56,582 nt of DNA from contig NZ_JAUYQU010000092.1 in the NCBI RefSeq assembly GCF_030697065.1, forward strand, positions 1 through 56,582. The letters are read 5' to 3'. Under the pieces are notes generated by a model. That model made no database searches. It had not been told where the DNA came from and saw nothing but the letters and a program-made list of their open reading frames with translations. Below are positions 14,593 through 23,546 of the stretch, piece by piece. The stretch is from Bradyrhizobium sp. (lineage in GTDB: Bacteria; Pseudomonadota; Alphaproteobacteria; Rhizobiales; Xanthobacteraceae). Made by a program: the position numbers and the translations under genes. Numbering within the stretch: position 1 is the stretch's first letter; each line of letters opens with the position of its first letter.

Positions 14593-15597
14593 ATGGCTGG
14601 CGCAGACAATGTCGAAAAACTCGACGACGTGATCGTCCGCTCGGCCGAACAGGTCGCCGGCCAGATTCGTGTCGCGAGAGACGCGATCTCCAACGTGATC
14701 TTCGGCCAGGACCGGGTGATCGAAAATACCCTGGTGACGATCCTGTCCGGCGGTCATGCGCTGCTGATCGGCGTGCCCGGCCTCGCCAAGACCAAGCTGG
14801 TGGAAACCCTGGGGATTACGCTCGGGCTGGATGCCAAGCGGATCCAGTTCACGCCCGATTTGATGCCCTCGGATATTCTCGGCGCCGAAGTGCTGGACGA
14901 GAGCGTTTCCGGCAAGCGCTCGTTCCGCTTCATCTCCGGACCGGTGTTCGCCCAGCTGTTGATGGCCGACGAAATCAACCGCGCCAGCCCGCGCACCCAG
15001 TCCGCATTGCTGCAGGCGATGCAGGAACAGCACATTACTGTAGCCGGCGCGCGGCACGACCTGCCAAAACCGTTCCATGTGCTGGCGACGCAGAATCCGC
15101 TGGAGCAGGAAGGCACCTATCCGCTGCCGGAAGCGCAACTCGACCGCTTCCTGATGGAGATCGACGTCGATTATCCCGACCGCGACGCCGAGCGGCGAAT
15201 CCTGTTCGAAACCACCGGCGCCGACGAGACGCTGGCCAAGGCGGCGATGAATTCGGAGATCCTGATCACGGCACAGCGGCTGGTGCGCCGGCTGCCGGTC
15301 GGAGATTCCGTCGTCGAGGCGATCCTGTCGCTGGTGCGCTCGGCACGTCCGGGCGAGGAAGGAGGCGAAACCGGCAAACTGATCGCCTGGGGACCGGGTC
15401 CCCGCGCCAGCCAGTCGCTGATGCTCGCGGTGCGCGCCCGCGCGCTGCTCGACGGCCGCCTCGCGCCGTCGATCGACGACGTGCTCGATCTGGCGGAACC
15501 GATTCTCAAGCACCGCATGGCGCTGACCTTCTCCGCCCGCGCCGAAGGCCGCACCATCCCCGACGTCATCAGGCAATTGAAGACGCGGATCGGTTGA
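14593..15597 (+). CDS. MoxR-family AAA+ ATPase
   Basis: The 334-residue protein is a typical MoxR ATPase: Walker A GVPGLAKT (residues 60-67), Walker B LLMADEINRA (about 122-131), and the family motif ATQNPLEQEGTYPLPEAQLD. The C-terminal lid has the usual helical domain. MoxR proteins act as chaperones that activate partner complexes carrying DUF58 and von Willebrand-type proteins. The start at 14593 follows GAGGAG by a good distance. The DUF58 gene overlaps its stop by one base (TGATG). The next two genes extend the operon to 21425. Confidence 0.93.
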   Translation: MAGADNVEKLDDVIVRSAEQVAGQIRVARDAISNVIFGQDRVIENTLVTILSGGHALLIGVPGLAKTKLVETLGITLGLDAKRIQFTPDLMPSDILGAEVLDESVSGKRSFRFISGPVFAQLLMADEINRASPRTQSALLQAMQEQHITVAGARHDLPKPFHVLATQNPLEQEGTYPLPEAQLDRFLMEIDVDYPDRDAERRILFETTGADETLAKAAMNSEILITAQRLVRRLPVGDSVVEAILSLVRSARPGEEGGETGKLIAWGPGPRASQSLMLAVRARALLDGRLAPSIDDVLDLAEPILKHRMALTFSARAEGRTIPDVIRQLKTRIG

Positions 15598-16541
15598 TGG
15601 CCGCGGACACGGGGCACGCGCCGAGAGAGATCACAGCAATCCGACGGGCCGACGGCGAAAGCCGGGCGCTCGCCGCCTCGCTGCCCCGACTCGTGCTCGA
15701 AGCCCGCCGCATCGCCGCCAATGTGATCCACGGGCTGCATGGACGGCGCCGCGCCGGCGCCGGCGAGAGTTTCTGGCAGTACCGCCGCTTCGTGTCGGGC
15801 GAGCCGTCGCAGAACGTCGATTGGCGCCGCTCGGCGCGCGACGATCATCTCTACGTCCGCGAACAGGAATGGGAGGCATCGCATACGGTATGGCTGTGGC
15901 CGGACCGTTCGCCGTCGATGGCGTTCGCCTCGAAACAGGCGCGCGACAGCAAGCTGGAACGCGGGCTGATCGTCACCTTCGCGCTCGCCGAACTGCTGGT
16001 CGCGGGGGGCGAACGCGTCGGCATTCCCGGCCTGCTGAACCCGACCGCGAGCCGCAGCGTGATCGACAAGATGGCGCAGGCGATGCTGCATGACGACGAC
16101 GCCCGGTTCAGCCTGCCGCCCTCCTTCGTGCCGGCGTCACTGGCTGAAATCGTGGTGCTGTCGGATTTCTGGTCGCCGCTACCGGAGATCACGACCATGC
16201 TGGCGGGCCTGTCGGCCTCCGGCGCCCACGGCACGCTGATCCAGATCGTCGACCCCGCCGAGGAAACCTTCCCCTATTCCGGCCGCATCGAATTCGTCGA
16301 ACCGGAGAACGGCACCGTCATCACCGCCGGCCGCGCGGAAAAATGGGCGGATGATTATGTGGCGCGCGTGGCGCGGCATCGCGCCGAAATTCGCGCCGAA
16401 ACCAACAAGCTCGACTGGCTGTTCTCGACCCACACCACCAGCCGTTCGGCCGCCGAACTGCTGCTGTTCCTGCATTCGGGCATGATGGTGAGCAAGGGCA
16501 GCGCGCGGGGCGCCACCGTCAAAGTGGGGCAACGGGCATGA
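15597..16541 (+). CDS. DUF58 domain protein
   Basis: A 314-residue protein with the DUF58 core: GRRRAGAGESFWQYRRFVSG, then DWRRSARDDHLYVREQEWEA, where the D-x-R-x-S/T-A pattern is diagnostic. The C-terminal half resembles a von Willebrand A fold with a weak MIDAS-like motif (DRSPSMAF). There is no signal peptide or membrane helix. Proteins of this family are partners of the MoxR ATPase encoded just upstream. Its stop overlaps the ATG of the next gene by four bases. Confidence 0.9.
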   Translation: MAADTGHAPREITAIRRADGESRALAASLPRLVLEARRIAANVIHGLHGRRRAGAGESFWQYRRFVSGEPSQNVDWRRSARDDHLYVREQEWEASHTVWLWPDRSPSMAFASKQARDSKLERGLIVTFALAELLVAGGERVGIPGLLNPTASRSVIDKMAQAMLHDDDARFSLPPSFVPASLAEIVVLSDFWSPLPEITTMLAGLSASGAHGTLIQIVDPAEETFPYSGRIEFVEPENGTVITAGRAEKWADDYVARVARHRAEIRAETNKLDWLFSTHTTSRSAAELLLFLHSGMMVSKGSARGATVKVGQRA

Positions 16542-19360
16542 TCGCCGGATTCCCGCTCGCTTTCGCCCAACCCTTCCTGCTGCTGGGCCTTTTGAGCCTG
16601 CCGGTGCTGTGGTGGCTGTTGCGGGTGATGCCACCGCGGCCGCGGAGGGTAGAGTTTCCGCCGACGCGGCTGTTGTTCGACATCGCGCCGAAGGAGGAAA
16701 CCCCCTCGCGCACGCCATGGTGGCTGACCCTGTTGCGGCTTGCCGCCGCGGCGCTGGTGATCATGGCGGCGGCCGGGCCGATCTGGAATCCACAAACCGG
16801 CCTCGCCGGCTCCAGCGCGCCCCTGGTGATCCTGCTCGACGACGGCTGGAGCGCTGCGGCAAGCTGGGACTCCCGGATCAGGGCGGCGGACGAACTGATC
16901 ACGAACGCCGACAACAATCAGCGCGGCGTGACGCTGGTGCCGCTGTCGGAGCCCGCGCGCGATATCACCCTGATGCCGGCCGGCACGGCGCGGGTGGCGC
17001 TGCGCCAGCTCGCGCCCAAACCCTATTCGATCGAGCGGGTGGAAACCCTGCCGGCGCTGGAGCGTTTCCTGAAGGCCACCGGCGACGCCGAGATCACCTG
17101 GCTGTCGGACGGCGTCGATACCGGACGCGGGCCGGAGTTCATCGAAGCCCTCGGCAAGATCATCGGAGATCGCAGCTTGACGCTCTACGAAGGCGGCACC
17201 GCCCCCCCGCTCGCGCTGGTCGCGGCCGAGAATGCCGCGGCGAAGATGACGGTGAAGGTGCTGCGCACCGGCGGCGGCGTCGCCGCGGGCGTGGTGCGCG
17301 CGATCGACCAGAAGGGGTCGCCGATCGGCGAGGCCTCCTACGGCTTTGCGCCCGGGGATCGCGAGGCCGAAGCGTCGTTCGATCTTCCGGTCGAACTGCG
17401 CAACGATATTTCCAGACTCGAAGTGGCCGGTGAGCGGTCCGCCGGTGCGGTGCAGTTGCTCGACAAGCGCTGGCGCCGCCGCGCCATCGGCATCGTCTCG
17501 GGATCGACCAGCGATACCGCGCAGCCGCTGCTGGCCTCGACATTCTATCTTACCCGTGCGCTGGCGCCGTTCGCCGACGTGCGGCTCGGCGAACGCGGCT
17601 CGCCGCAGCAGGCGATCACGCAGTTCCTCGACCAGAAGCTGCCGATGATCGTGCTGGCGGATGTCGGCACGCTGTCGCCGGAAATTCGCGAGCGCATCGG
17701 TGCATGGATCGAACAGGGCGGCGTGCTGGTGCGCTTTGCCGGCCCGCGGCTGGCCCAGGCCGACGACGACCTTGTGCCCGTCAAACTGCGCCGCGGCGGA
17801 CGCAGCCTCGGCGGCAGTCTCACCTGGGAAAAGCCGCAGCATCTGGCCTCGTTCGCGGCCGACGGGCCGTTCGCGGGACTGGTGGTGCCGAAGGATATCA
17901 CCATCACCCGGCAGGTGCTCGCCGAACCCAATGCGGCGCTGGCGACAAGGAGCTGGGCGTCACTGGAAGATGGTACGCCGCTGGTCACCGGCGAGCATCG
18001 CGGCAAGGGCGTGGTCAGCCTGTTCCACGTCAGCGCCGACATGCGCTGGTCCGACCTGCCGATGTCCGGCAGCTTCGTCGAGATGCTGCGGCGGATCGTC
18101 GATGTGTCCGGCTACACCTCCACGCCGGGCGCCGGCGTCGCCGGCGAGGCCGGCATCGAGACCGTGGCGCCGCTGCGCACGCTTGACGGCTTCGGCGCGT
18201 TCGGACCGCCGCCCTCGACGGCGAAGCCGCTGCGCGCCGACTTCCGCGACCGTGCTACGCCGGACCATCCGCCCGGTCTCTATGGCCCCGCCGACGGCCC
18301 GCTCGCGGTCAATGCGCTGGCGGCGGCCGACCGCATCGCGTCGCTCGACACAGCTTCGCTGCGCGCGCAGCGCGCCAGCTACACCAATGCCGAACCGCGC
18401 GACCTCCGGGGAATCCTGCTGGCCTCGTCGCTGGCGCTGTTTCTGATCGATGCCGTGATCGTCGCGTTGCTCGGCGCCGGCATTGCGGCGCTGTTGCGCC
18501 GGCGCGCGGTTCCCGCCGCCATGGCGTTCGCATTGGCGCTGTCCACGGTCGTCGCAACGAGCATGGCGACCTCCCGGCCGGCACGGGCCGACACCACAGA
18601 CGAGTTCGCCATCAAGGCGGTCTCGCAGACCCGGTTGGCCTATGTCGTCACCGGTAACGCCGACGTCGACTCCATCGTCAAGGCCGGCCTGTCCGGGCTG
18701 ACGCTTTTTCTGGCGCAGCGCACCGCGCTGGAAGCCGGCGATCCCGTCGGCATCGATCCGGCACGCGACGAACTGGCGTTCTTCCCGATGATCTACTGGC
18801 CGGTATTGCCAGGAGCGGTGAAGCCGGCGCAGGACGCCATCAACCGCATCGACGCCTACATGAAGCAGGGCGGCACCGTGCTGTTCGACACCCGCGACGC
18901 CATCGAGGCGCCGCCGGGCGCCGACGGCGCCTCGCAGACACCTGGCATGCTGGCGTTGCGCAGCATTCTCTCCTCGCTCGACGTTCCCGAACTCGAGCCG
19001 GTGCCGCGCGAACACGTGCTGACCAAGACCTTCTATCTGCTGCGCGACTTCCCCGGCCGCTTCACCTCGGGCCAGACCTGGGTCGAAACACTGCCGCGGG
19101 AAGAAGAAGACGAGGCGGCTTCCCGGCCCGCCCGCGGCGGCGACGGCGTTTCGCCGCTCATCATCACATCGAACGATCTGGCCGGCGCCTGGGCCTTGCG
19201 CCCGGACGGTCAGCCGATGCTGCCGCTGACGCCGGGCGAACCGCGGCAGCGCGAATTCGCCTTCCGAGCCGGCGTCAACATCGTGATGTATACGTTGACC
19301 GGCAACTACAAGGCCGACCAGGTACACGCGCCGGCCCTGATCGAACGGCTCGGGCAGTAG
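16538..19360 (+). CDS. Large membrane protein with BatA-like N-terminus and DUF4159 domain
   Basis: The 940-residue protein starts with two membrane helices (FAQPFLLLGLLSLPVLWWLL, and a second at about 65-85, AAAALVIMAAAGPIW) in the BatA-like layout, then a region with a degenerate VWA-like strand (PLVILLDDGWSA). The middle is a large soluble domain; another helix follows near 625-650, then a hydrophobic segment MAFALALSTVVATSMATS and a C-terminal DUF4159 domain (TRLAYVVTGNADVDSIVKAG ... FFPMIYWPV). The DUF4159 part resembles a type 1 glutamine amidotransferase-like fold without obvious catalytic Cys. It is probably the membrane target of the MoxR/DUF58 pair. Confidence 0.82.
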   Translation: MIAGFPLAFAQPFLLLGLLSLPVLWWLLRVMPPRPRRVEFPPTRLLFDIAPKEETPSRTPWWLTLLRLAAAALVIMAAAGPIWNPQTGLAGSSAPLVILLDDGWSAAASWDSRIRAADELITNADNNQRGVTLVPLSEPARDITLMPAGTARVALRQLAPKPYSIERVETLPALERFLKATGDAEITWLSDGVDTGRGPEFIEALGKIIGDRSLTLYEGGTAPPLALVAAENAAAKMTVKVLRTGGGVAAGVVRAIDQKGSPIGEASYGFAPGDREAEASFDLPVELRNDISRLEVAGERSAGAVQLLDKRWRRRAIGIVSGSTSDTAQPLLASTFYLTRALAPFADVRLGERGSPQQAITQFLDQKLPMIVLADVGTLSPEIRERIGAWIEQGGVLVRFAGPRLAQADDDLVPVKLRRGGRSLGGSLTWEKPQHLASFAADGPFAGLVVPKDITITRQVLAEPNAALATRSWASLEDGTPLVTGEHRGKGVVSLFHVSADMRWSDLPMSGSFVEMLRRIVDVSGYTSTPGAGVAGEAGIETVAPLRTLDGFGAFGPPPSTAKPLRADFRDRATPDHPPGLYGPADGPLAVNALAAADRIASLDTASLRAQRASYTNAEPRDLRGILLASSLALFLIDAVIVALLGAGIAALLRRRAVPAAMAFALALSTVVATSMATSRPARADTTDEFAIKAVSQTRLAYVVTGNADVDSIVKAGLSGLTLFLAQRTALEAGDPVGIDPARDELAFFPMIYWPVLPGAVKPAQDAINRIDAYMKQGGTVLFDTRDAIEAPPGADGASQTPGMLALRSILSSLDVPELEPVPREHVLTKTFYLLRDFPGRFTSGQTWVETLPREEEDEAASRPARGGDGVSPLIITSNDLAGAWALRPDGQPMLPLTPGEPRQREFAFRAGVNIVMYTLTGNYKADQVHAPALIERLGQ

Positions 19361-19361
19361 C

Positions 19362-21425
19362 ATGCAATACGGTATCGCCTTCACCCCTCTCGTCCCATCG
19401 CTGGTGCTCTGGATCGCGCTGGCCGCCATCGCCGTGATCGCGGTGCTGCTGCTGATCGCCCGTGCCCGCGGCGCCGCGGTGCGGGTCACCGCGCTGGCGC
19501 TGATCCTGCTGGCGCTGGCCAACCCGTCGTTTACCCGCGAGGACCGCGAGCCGCTGTCGTCGGTCGCCGCCGTCGTAATCGACAAGAGCCCGAGCCAGAA
19601 TTTCGGCGAGCGCACCCTCGAGACCGACAGAGCGCGCGAGGCGCTGGTCGACAATCTCAAGAAGATCAAGGGCATCGAGGTTCGCGTCGTCGAGGCGGGA
19701 CAAGCCGACGGCGAAACCGACGGCACCAAACTGTTTGGCGCGCTGTCGTCGGCGCTGTCGGACGTCCCGGTGGATCGCGTCGCCGGCGCCTTCCTGATCA
19801 CCGACGGCCGGGTGCATGACATTCCCGCCAATGCCGCCGCGGTCGGATTCCAGGCCCCGGTGCATGCCTTGATCACCGGCCGCAAGGACGAGCGCGACCG
19901 GCGCATCGCGATCGCGGCCGCCCCGCGCTTCGGCATCGTCGGCCAGGCGCAGACCATCACCTACCGGCTCGACGACCAGGGCGTCAGCGGCGAACGCGCC
20001 AGGATCGTGGTGCGCCGCGACGGCGAGGTGATCAACGAACGCACCGCGACCAGTGGCCAGACCATCAATATCGATGTCGGCATCAAGCATGCCGGGCCGA
20101 ACATCGTCGAGATCGAGGCCTCGCCGCTGCAGGATGAACTGACGCTGGTCAATAACCGCGCGGTGGTGGCGATCGACGGTGTGCGCGACAAATTGCGGGT
20201 GCTGCTGGTCTCGGGCGAGCCGCATTCCGGCGAACGAACCTGGCGTAACCTGCTTAAATCCGACGCCAGCGTCGATCTCGTGCATTTCACCATTCTGCGT
20301 CCGCCGGAGAAGCAGGACGGCACGCCGATCAACGAATTGTCGCTGATCGCCTTTCCGACCCGCGAACTGTTCCAGCAGAAGATCAACGAATTCCAGCTGA
20401 TCATCTTCGACCGCTACGCCCGCCAGGGCGTGCTGCCGATTGCCTATTTCGACAATATAGCGCGCTACGTGCGCGCCGGCGGCGCGGTGCTGGTATCGGC
20501 GGGGCCGGATTACGCCTCGACCACCAGCATCTGGCGCACCCCGCTGGATTCGGTGCTGCCGGCCGAGCCGGTCGGGGTCACCGAGAAACCCTATCACGCG
20601 ATCTTGAGCGACGCCGGCAAACGCCATCCGGTGACGCGCGGGCTGGAGGGATCCGCCACCGAGCCGCCGCGCTGGAGCCGTTTCTTCCGCACCGTCGACA
20701 CCCGCAATGCCATCACCCCGCCGGTCATGACCGGCGCCGACGGCAAGCCACTGCTGCTGCTGTCACGCTTCGGCGAGGGCCGCGTCGCCTTGCTGCTGTC
20801 GGACCACATCTGGCTGTGGGCGCGCGGCTACGAGGGCGGCGGGCCGCATCTCGATCTGCTGCGGCGGACCTCGCACTGGCTGATGAAGCAGCCTGACCTG
20901 GACGAGGAAGCGCTGCGGCTGCAGATCAGCGGCAAGGATCTCGTGGTGCTGCGCCAGACCATGGCCGACAGCGTCCCGCCGGTCACGGTGACGTCGCCCT
21001 CGGGAGCCGCGCGCGAACTGACCCTGAGCAGTAGCGAACCCGGCACCTGGCGCTCGGCGATCCCCGCCAGCGAACTCGGGCTGTGGCAAGCCACCGACGG
21101 CACGCTGAAGGCGCTGATCAATGTCGGCCCGACCAACCCCAAGGAATTTTCCGAGGTCACCTCCACCGCCGACATGCTCAAGCCGCTGGCGCAGGCCACC
21201 GGCGGCGACGCACGGCGGCTGGTGGACAGCGCCAGCGTCGAGGTTCCGCGTATCGTTCCGGTACGCGCCTCCGGCATTTTCCGCGGCGACGGCTGGATGG
21301 GCGTCAAGATGCGCGACGCCAGCGTGGTGCGCGGCGTCGGCGTGCTGCCGATCTTCGCCGGCCTGATCGGCCTGCTGCTGCTGCTCGGCGCCTTCGCCGC
21401 GACGTGGCTGCGCGAGGGGCGCTGA
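19362..21425 (+). CDS. Large membrane protein, partner in the MoxR operon
   Basis: A 687-residue protein with two N-terminal helices (SLVLWIALAAIAVIAVLLLI and VRVTALALILLALANPSF), a VWA-like segment with VAAVVIDKSPSQNF, and a class I amidotransferase-like region with LIIFDRYARQGVLPIAYFDN and VRAGGAVLVSAGPDYA. One C-terminal helix (PIFAGLIGLLLLLGAFAATWL) ends the chain. The VWA MIDAS is degenerate (DKSPS in place of DxSxS). It starts one base after the stop of the DUF4159 gene, so it closes the four-gene MoxR operon. No catalytic triad is clear. Confidence 0.8.
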   Translation: MQYGIAFTPLVPSLVLWIALAAIAVIAVLLLIARARGAAVRVTALALILLALANPSFTREDREPLSSVAAVVIDKSPSQNFGERTLETDRAREALVDNLKKIKGIEVRVVEAGQADGETDGTKLFGALSSALSDVPVDRVAGAFLITDGRVHDIPANAAAVGFQAPVHALITGRKDERDRRIAIAAAPRFGIVGQAQTITYRLDDQGVSGERARIVVRRDGEVINERTATSGQTINIDVGIKHAGPNIVEIEASPLQDELTLVNNRAVVAIDGVRDKLRVLLVSGEPHSGERTWRNLLKSDASVDLVHFTILRPPEKQDGTPINELSLIAFPTRELFQQKINEFQLIIFDRYARQGVLPIAYFDNIARYVRAGGAVLVSAGPDYASTTSIWRTPLDSVLPAEPVGVTEKPYHAILSDAGKRHPVTRGLEGSATEPPRWSRFFRTVDTRNAITPPVMTGADGKPLLLLSRFGEGRVALLLSDHIWLWARGYEGGGPHLDLLRRTSHWLMKQPDLDEEALRLQISGKDLVVLRQTMADSVPPVTVTSPSGAARELTLSSSEPGTWRSAIPASELGLWQATDGTLKALINVGPTNPKEFSEVTSTADMLKPLAQATGGDARRLVDSASVEVPRIVPVRASGIFRGDGWMGVKMRDASVVRGVGVLPIFAGLIGLLLLLGAFAATWLREGR

Positions 21426-21453
21426 GCGCAAGGTTGTCGATCAAGCGTTGCGC
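21426..21453. terminator. Weak hairpin between convergent genes
   Basis: GCGCAA at 21426-21431 pairs with TTGCGC at 21448-21453, with a second short pairing inside the 16-base loop. It sits between the end of the MoxR operon and the end of the zinc GTPase gene, and is followed by AGTTTAA on the plus strand. It is a possible two-way terminator, but the stem is short. Confidence 0.3.
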
Positions 21454-21463
21454 AGTTTAATCC

Positions 21464-22681
21464 CTAAGCAGCCTCATCGGCGCGTCGCCACCTCGGGAAC
21501 GGATCGACCAGTCTGGCCCATTCCTCGATCTGCATTCCCGGTTTCCCGGGGACAAGACAAGCGTCGAGACGCGCCTTGATGGCGCCCTGATCCATGTCGG
21601 TGCCGATGAAGACGATCTCCTGCCGGCGGTCGCCATAGAGTTCGTTCCAGTTCTTCTTGAGCGATTGCCGCCAGAACGGATCGTCCGGCCAGCGGTCGGC
21701 GGGCACGTTGGCCCACCAGAACCCCAGGCCTTCGGTCCGGACGATCGCCCCCGCCTGACTGAGTTCACCCAGCCATTGCGGACGCGTTGCGATCCAGAAA
21801 TGGCCTTTCGCCCTGATAACGCCGGCCCAGGTCTCCTTCAGGAACTGGTGAAATTTCGCGGGATCGAATGGCCGGCGCGCGCGATAGACGAAACTGCTGA
21901 CGCCGTATTGTTCGGTCTCCGGCGTGTGATCGGCAAAGCCGTATAGTTCCTTGAACCAGAGCGGATGCTGCTGCGCCCGCTCGAAATCGAAACGACCGGT
22001 GTTGAGAATCCGGTCGAAGGGCGCGTTGCAGAAACTGGTCTCGACGATATCGGCGCCGGGATTCAGCGCGCGGATGATCTTGCGGGCGGCCTGCAACTGG
22101 TCAGCGGAAGCATCGTCGATCTTGTTGAGCACGACCACGTCAGCGAACTCGATCTGCTCGACCAAGAGATCCACCATCGTGCGCTTGTCGTCGGTACCGA
22201 GCGATTCGCCGCGATCCCTGATGAAATCGGTCGAGGAGTAATCCCGCAGCAGGTTCACGGCATCTACCACCGTCACCATGGTGTCGAGCACCGCGACGTC
22301 GGAAAGACTCTCGCCTTCTTGGCTGCGGAAATCGAACGTCGCGGCGACCGGAAGCGGCTCCGAAATGCCGGTCGATTCGATCAGGAGGTAATCGAACCGG
22401 TCGCTCTCGGCGAGAGCCCGGATTTCCCTGAGCAGATCGTCGCGCAGCGTGCAACAAATGCATCCATTGGTCATTTCGACCAGTTTTTCGTCAGTCCGCG
22501 ACAGGTTCGCACCGCCATCGCGGACGAGGTCGGCGTCGATGTTGACCTCGCTCATGTCGTTCACAATCACCGCCACCTTCAGGCCCTGACGGTTGTTCAG
22601 TACATGGTTCAGTAAAGTTGTCTTCCCAGCCCCGAGGAAGCCGGACAAGACCGTGACGGGGAGTTTGCGCATCGAGATCAA
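21464..22681 (-). CDS. zigA: COG0523 zinc-chaperone-type GTPase (ZigA/YciC/ZNG1 group)
   Basis: The 405-residue protein has Walker A FLGAGKTT at about 15-22, the metal-binding CICC at residues 74-77, the switch region [21 protein letters not shown], and a C-terminal CobW_C domain with WANVPADRW. The G3E family moves metals into target proteins; the Zur-regulated branch is thought to supply zinc during starvation. A perfect 22-base AT-rich palindrome of the Zur type lies at 22745-22766, 64 bases upstream. Divergent zinc-uptake-like genes share the promoter region. The gene symbol follows the Zur context and is less certain than the family. Confidence 0.88.
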   Translation of the reverse strand: MISMRKLPVTVLSGFLGAGKTTLLNHVLNNRQGLKVAVIVNDMSEVNIDADLVRDGGANLSRTDEKLVEMTNGCICCTLRDDLLREIRALAESDRFDYLLIESTGISEPLPVAATFDFRSQEGESLSDVAVLDTMVTVVDAVNLLRDYSSTDFIRDRGESLGTDDKRTMVDLLVEQIEFADVVVLNKIDDASADQLQAARKIIRALNPGADIVETSFCNAPFDRILNTGRFDFERAQQHPLWFKELYGFADHTPETEQYGVSSFVYRARRPFDPAKFHQFLKETWAGVIRAKGHFWIATRPQWLGELSQAGAIVRTEGLGFWWANVPADRWPDDPFWRQSLKKNWNELYGDRRQEIVFIGTDMDQGAIKARLDACLVPGKPGMQIEEWARLVDPFPRWRRADEAA

Positions 22682-22744
22682 AGAGCCTGTTGAGTTTGGG
22701 GAAGCCCAATCGGGGAAGTGTGGGCATCGTCGGGTCCGCCAAAT

Positions 22745-22766
22745 ATGTTATGTTATAACATAACAT
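22745..22766. promoter_or_regulatory. Zur-type box for the zinc GTPase gene
   Basis: Two perfect 11-base arms, ATGTTATGTTA and TAACATAACAT, meet without a spacer. The core TGTTATGTTATAACATAACA is close to known alphaproteobacterial Zur operators (TGTTATA-rich). It is 64 bases upstream of the GTPase ATG. Confidence 0.75.
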
Positions 22767-22920
22767 CAAAAGATGGCGACGGTGTCAATTAGAGAACCAG
22801 AAGCTGCCGGGCAGGCGGGTTTGGATCTGTTGCGGTTAGCACCGTTGCCCAAATCACACACCCGTCGGGGATTGTGCCGGGACGCCTGCGAACCGACGTT
22901 GACCCATCCGGTCGCCCCTG

Positions 22921-22937
22921 ATGTTATATTATAACAT
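22921..22937. promoter_or_regulatory. Zur-type box for the TonB receptor operon
   Basis: ATGTTATATTATAACAT is a perfect palindrome with 7-base arms around ATT. It shares the TGTTAT/ATAACA half-sites with the box at 22745-22766. It lies 50 bases before the ATG of the DUF2946-like gene that heads the receptor operon. Confidence 0.75.
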
Positions 22938-22987
22938 TGGACAGCCCGGGGGGATGCCCCGGTCTTCGATGTGGGGCGCTGATCGGC

Positions 22988-23389
22988 ATGAAGTGGGTTC
23001 GCGCAAATCTCAAGAACGGGGCGCGGCTGGCGCTACTGGCGCTGGCGCTGCAGTTTGGGCTGTCGTTCGGGCATTTTCACGCCGGCGACGCGCAGGCGGC
23101 GACGCCGGAAAGTCACGCGGTTACGACGCAATCCGACTTTTCCGCCTCCACCGCCTCGCCGGACGCCAACCATCCGACGGAGTCTCACCACGATTCCGGC
23201 CATCACCCGGGCGAAGATTGCGCCATCTGCGCCATCATCGCTCTGGCGGGCACGGGGCTATCAGCAACGCCGCCCGGTTTGCTGCTGCCGCAAGCCGACG
23301 TGTTTCCTTATCGCGTCACCGATGCCGCGTTTGCTGATCTGAACCCGGTCGGCCTGGCCTTCCGGCCTCGCGCTCCTCCCGCCACCTGA
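22988..23389 (+). CDS. Secreted His/Cys-rich DUF2946-like protein
   Basis: A 133-residue protein with a signal peptide (RLALLALALQFGLSFGHFHA) and a central metal-binding-looking stretch, ESHHDSGHHPGEDCAICAII, containing five His and two Cys (CAIC). The rest is Pro/Ala-rich. DUF2946-type proteins often sit beside metal TonB receptors. With the Zur-type box upstream and a receptor gene downstream, a role in catching or handing over zinc in the periplasm is likely but inferred. The ATG at 22988 gives a proper signal peptide; its ribosome binding site is weak. Confidence 0.75.
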   Translation: MKWVRANLKNGARLALLALALQFGLSFGHFHAGDAQAATPESHAVTTQSDFSASTASPDANHPTESHHDSGHHPGEDCAICAIIALAGTGLSATPPGLLLPQADVFPYRVTDAAFADLNPVGLAFRPRAPPAT

Positions 23390-23546
23390 CATCGATGACT
23401 TGATGCTCCCTGCAGGGATCGCCGCGCCGATCGCGAGCGATCCTGCCGGGATAATTCTAAATCGGTCCGTCGCACATCGACGGCAGGCGCTGTCCGAATT
23501 CGTCACGGGTACGAATCCGTATGGCGGCTCTATCAGGATCAGGACA

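Larger units (their letters stand above)
22682..22987. other. Divergent promoter region of the zinc locus
   Basis: About 300 bases between the GTPase gene and the DUF2946-like gene. It holds two AT-rich palindromes, one near each gene, and otherwise GC-rich sequence with nothing I recognise. Having one box per direction implies that the two transcription units are repressed separately by the same protein. Confidence 0.6.

Noticed and set aside
17960..19960. Very long open frame (about 666 codons) on the minus strand
   Set aside because: It is antisense to the DUF4159 and next membrane-protein genes, has no family pattern, and is explained by GC-rich codon bias that removes stops from the opposite strand.
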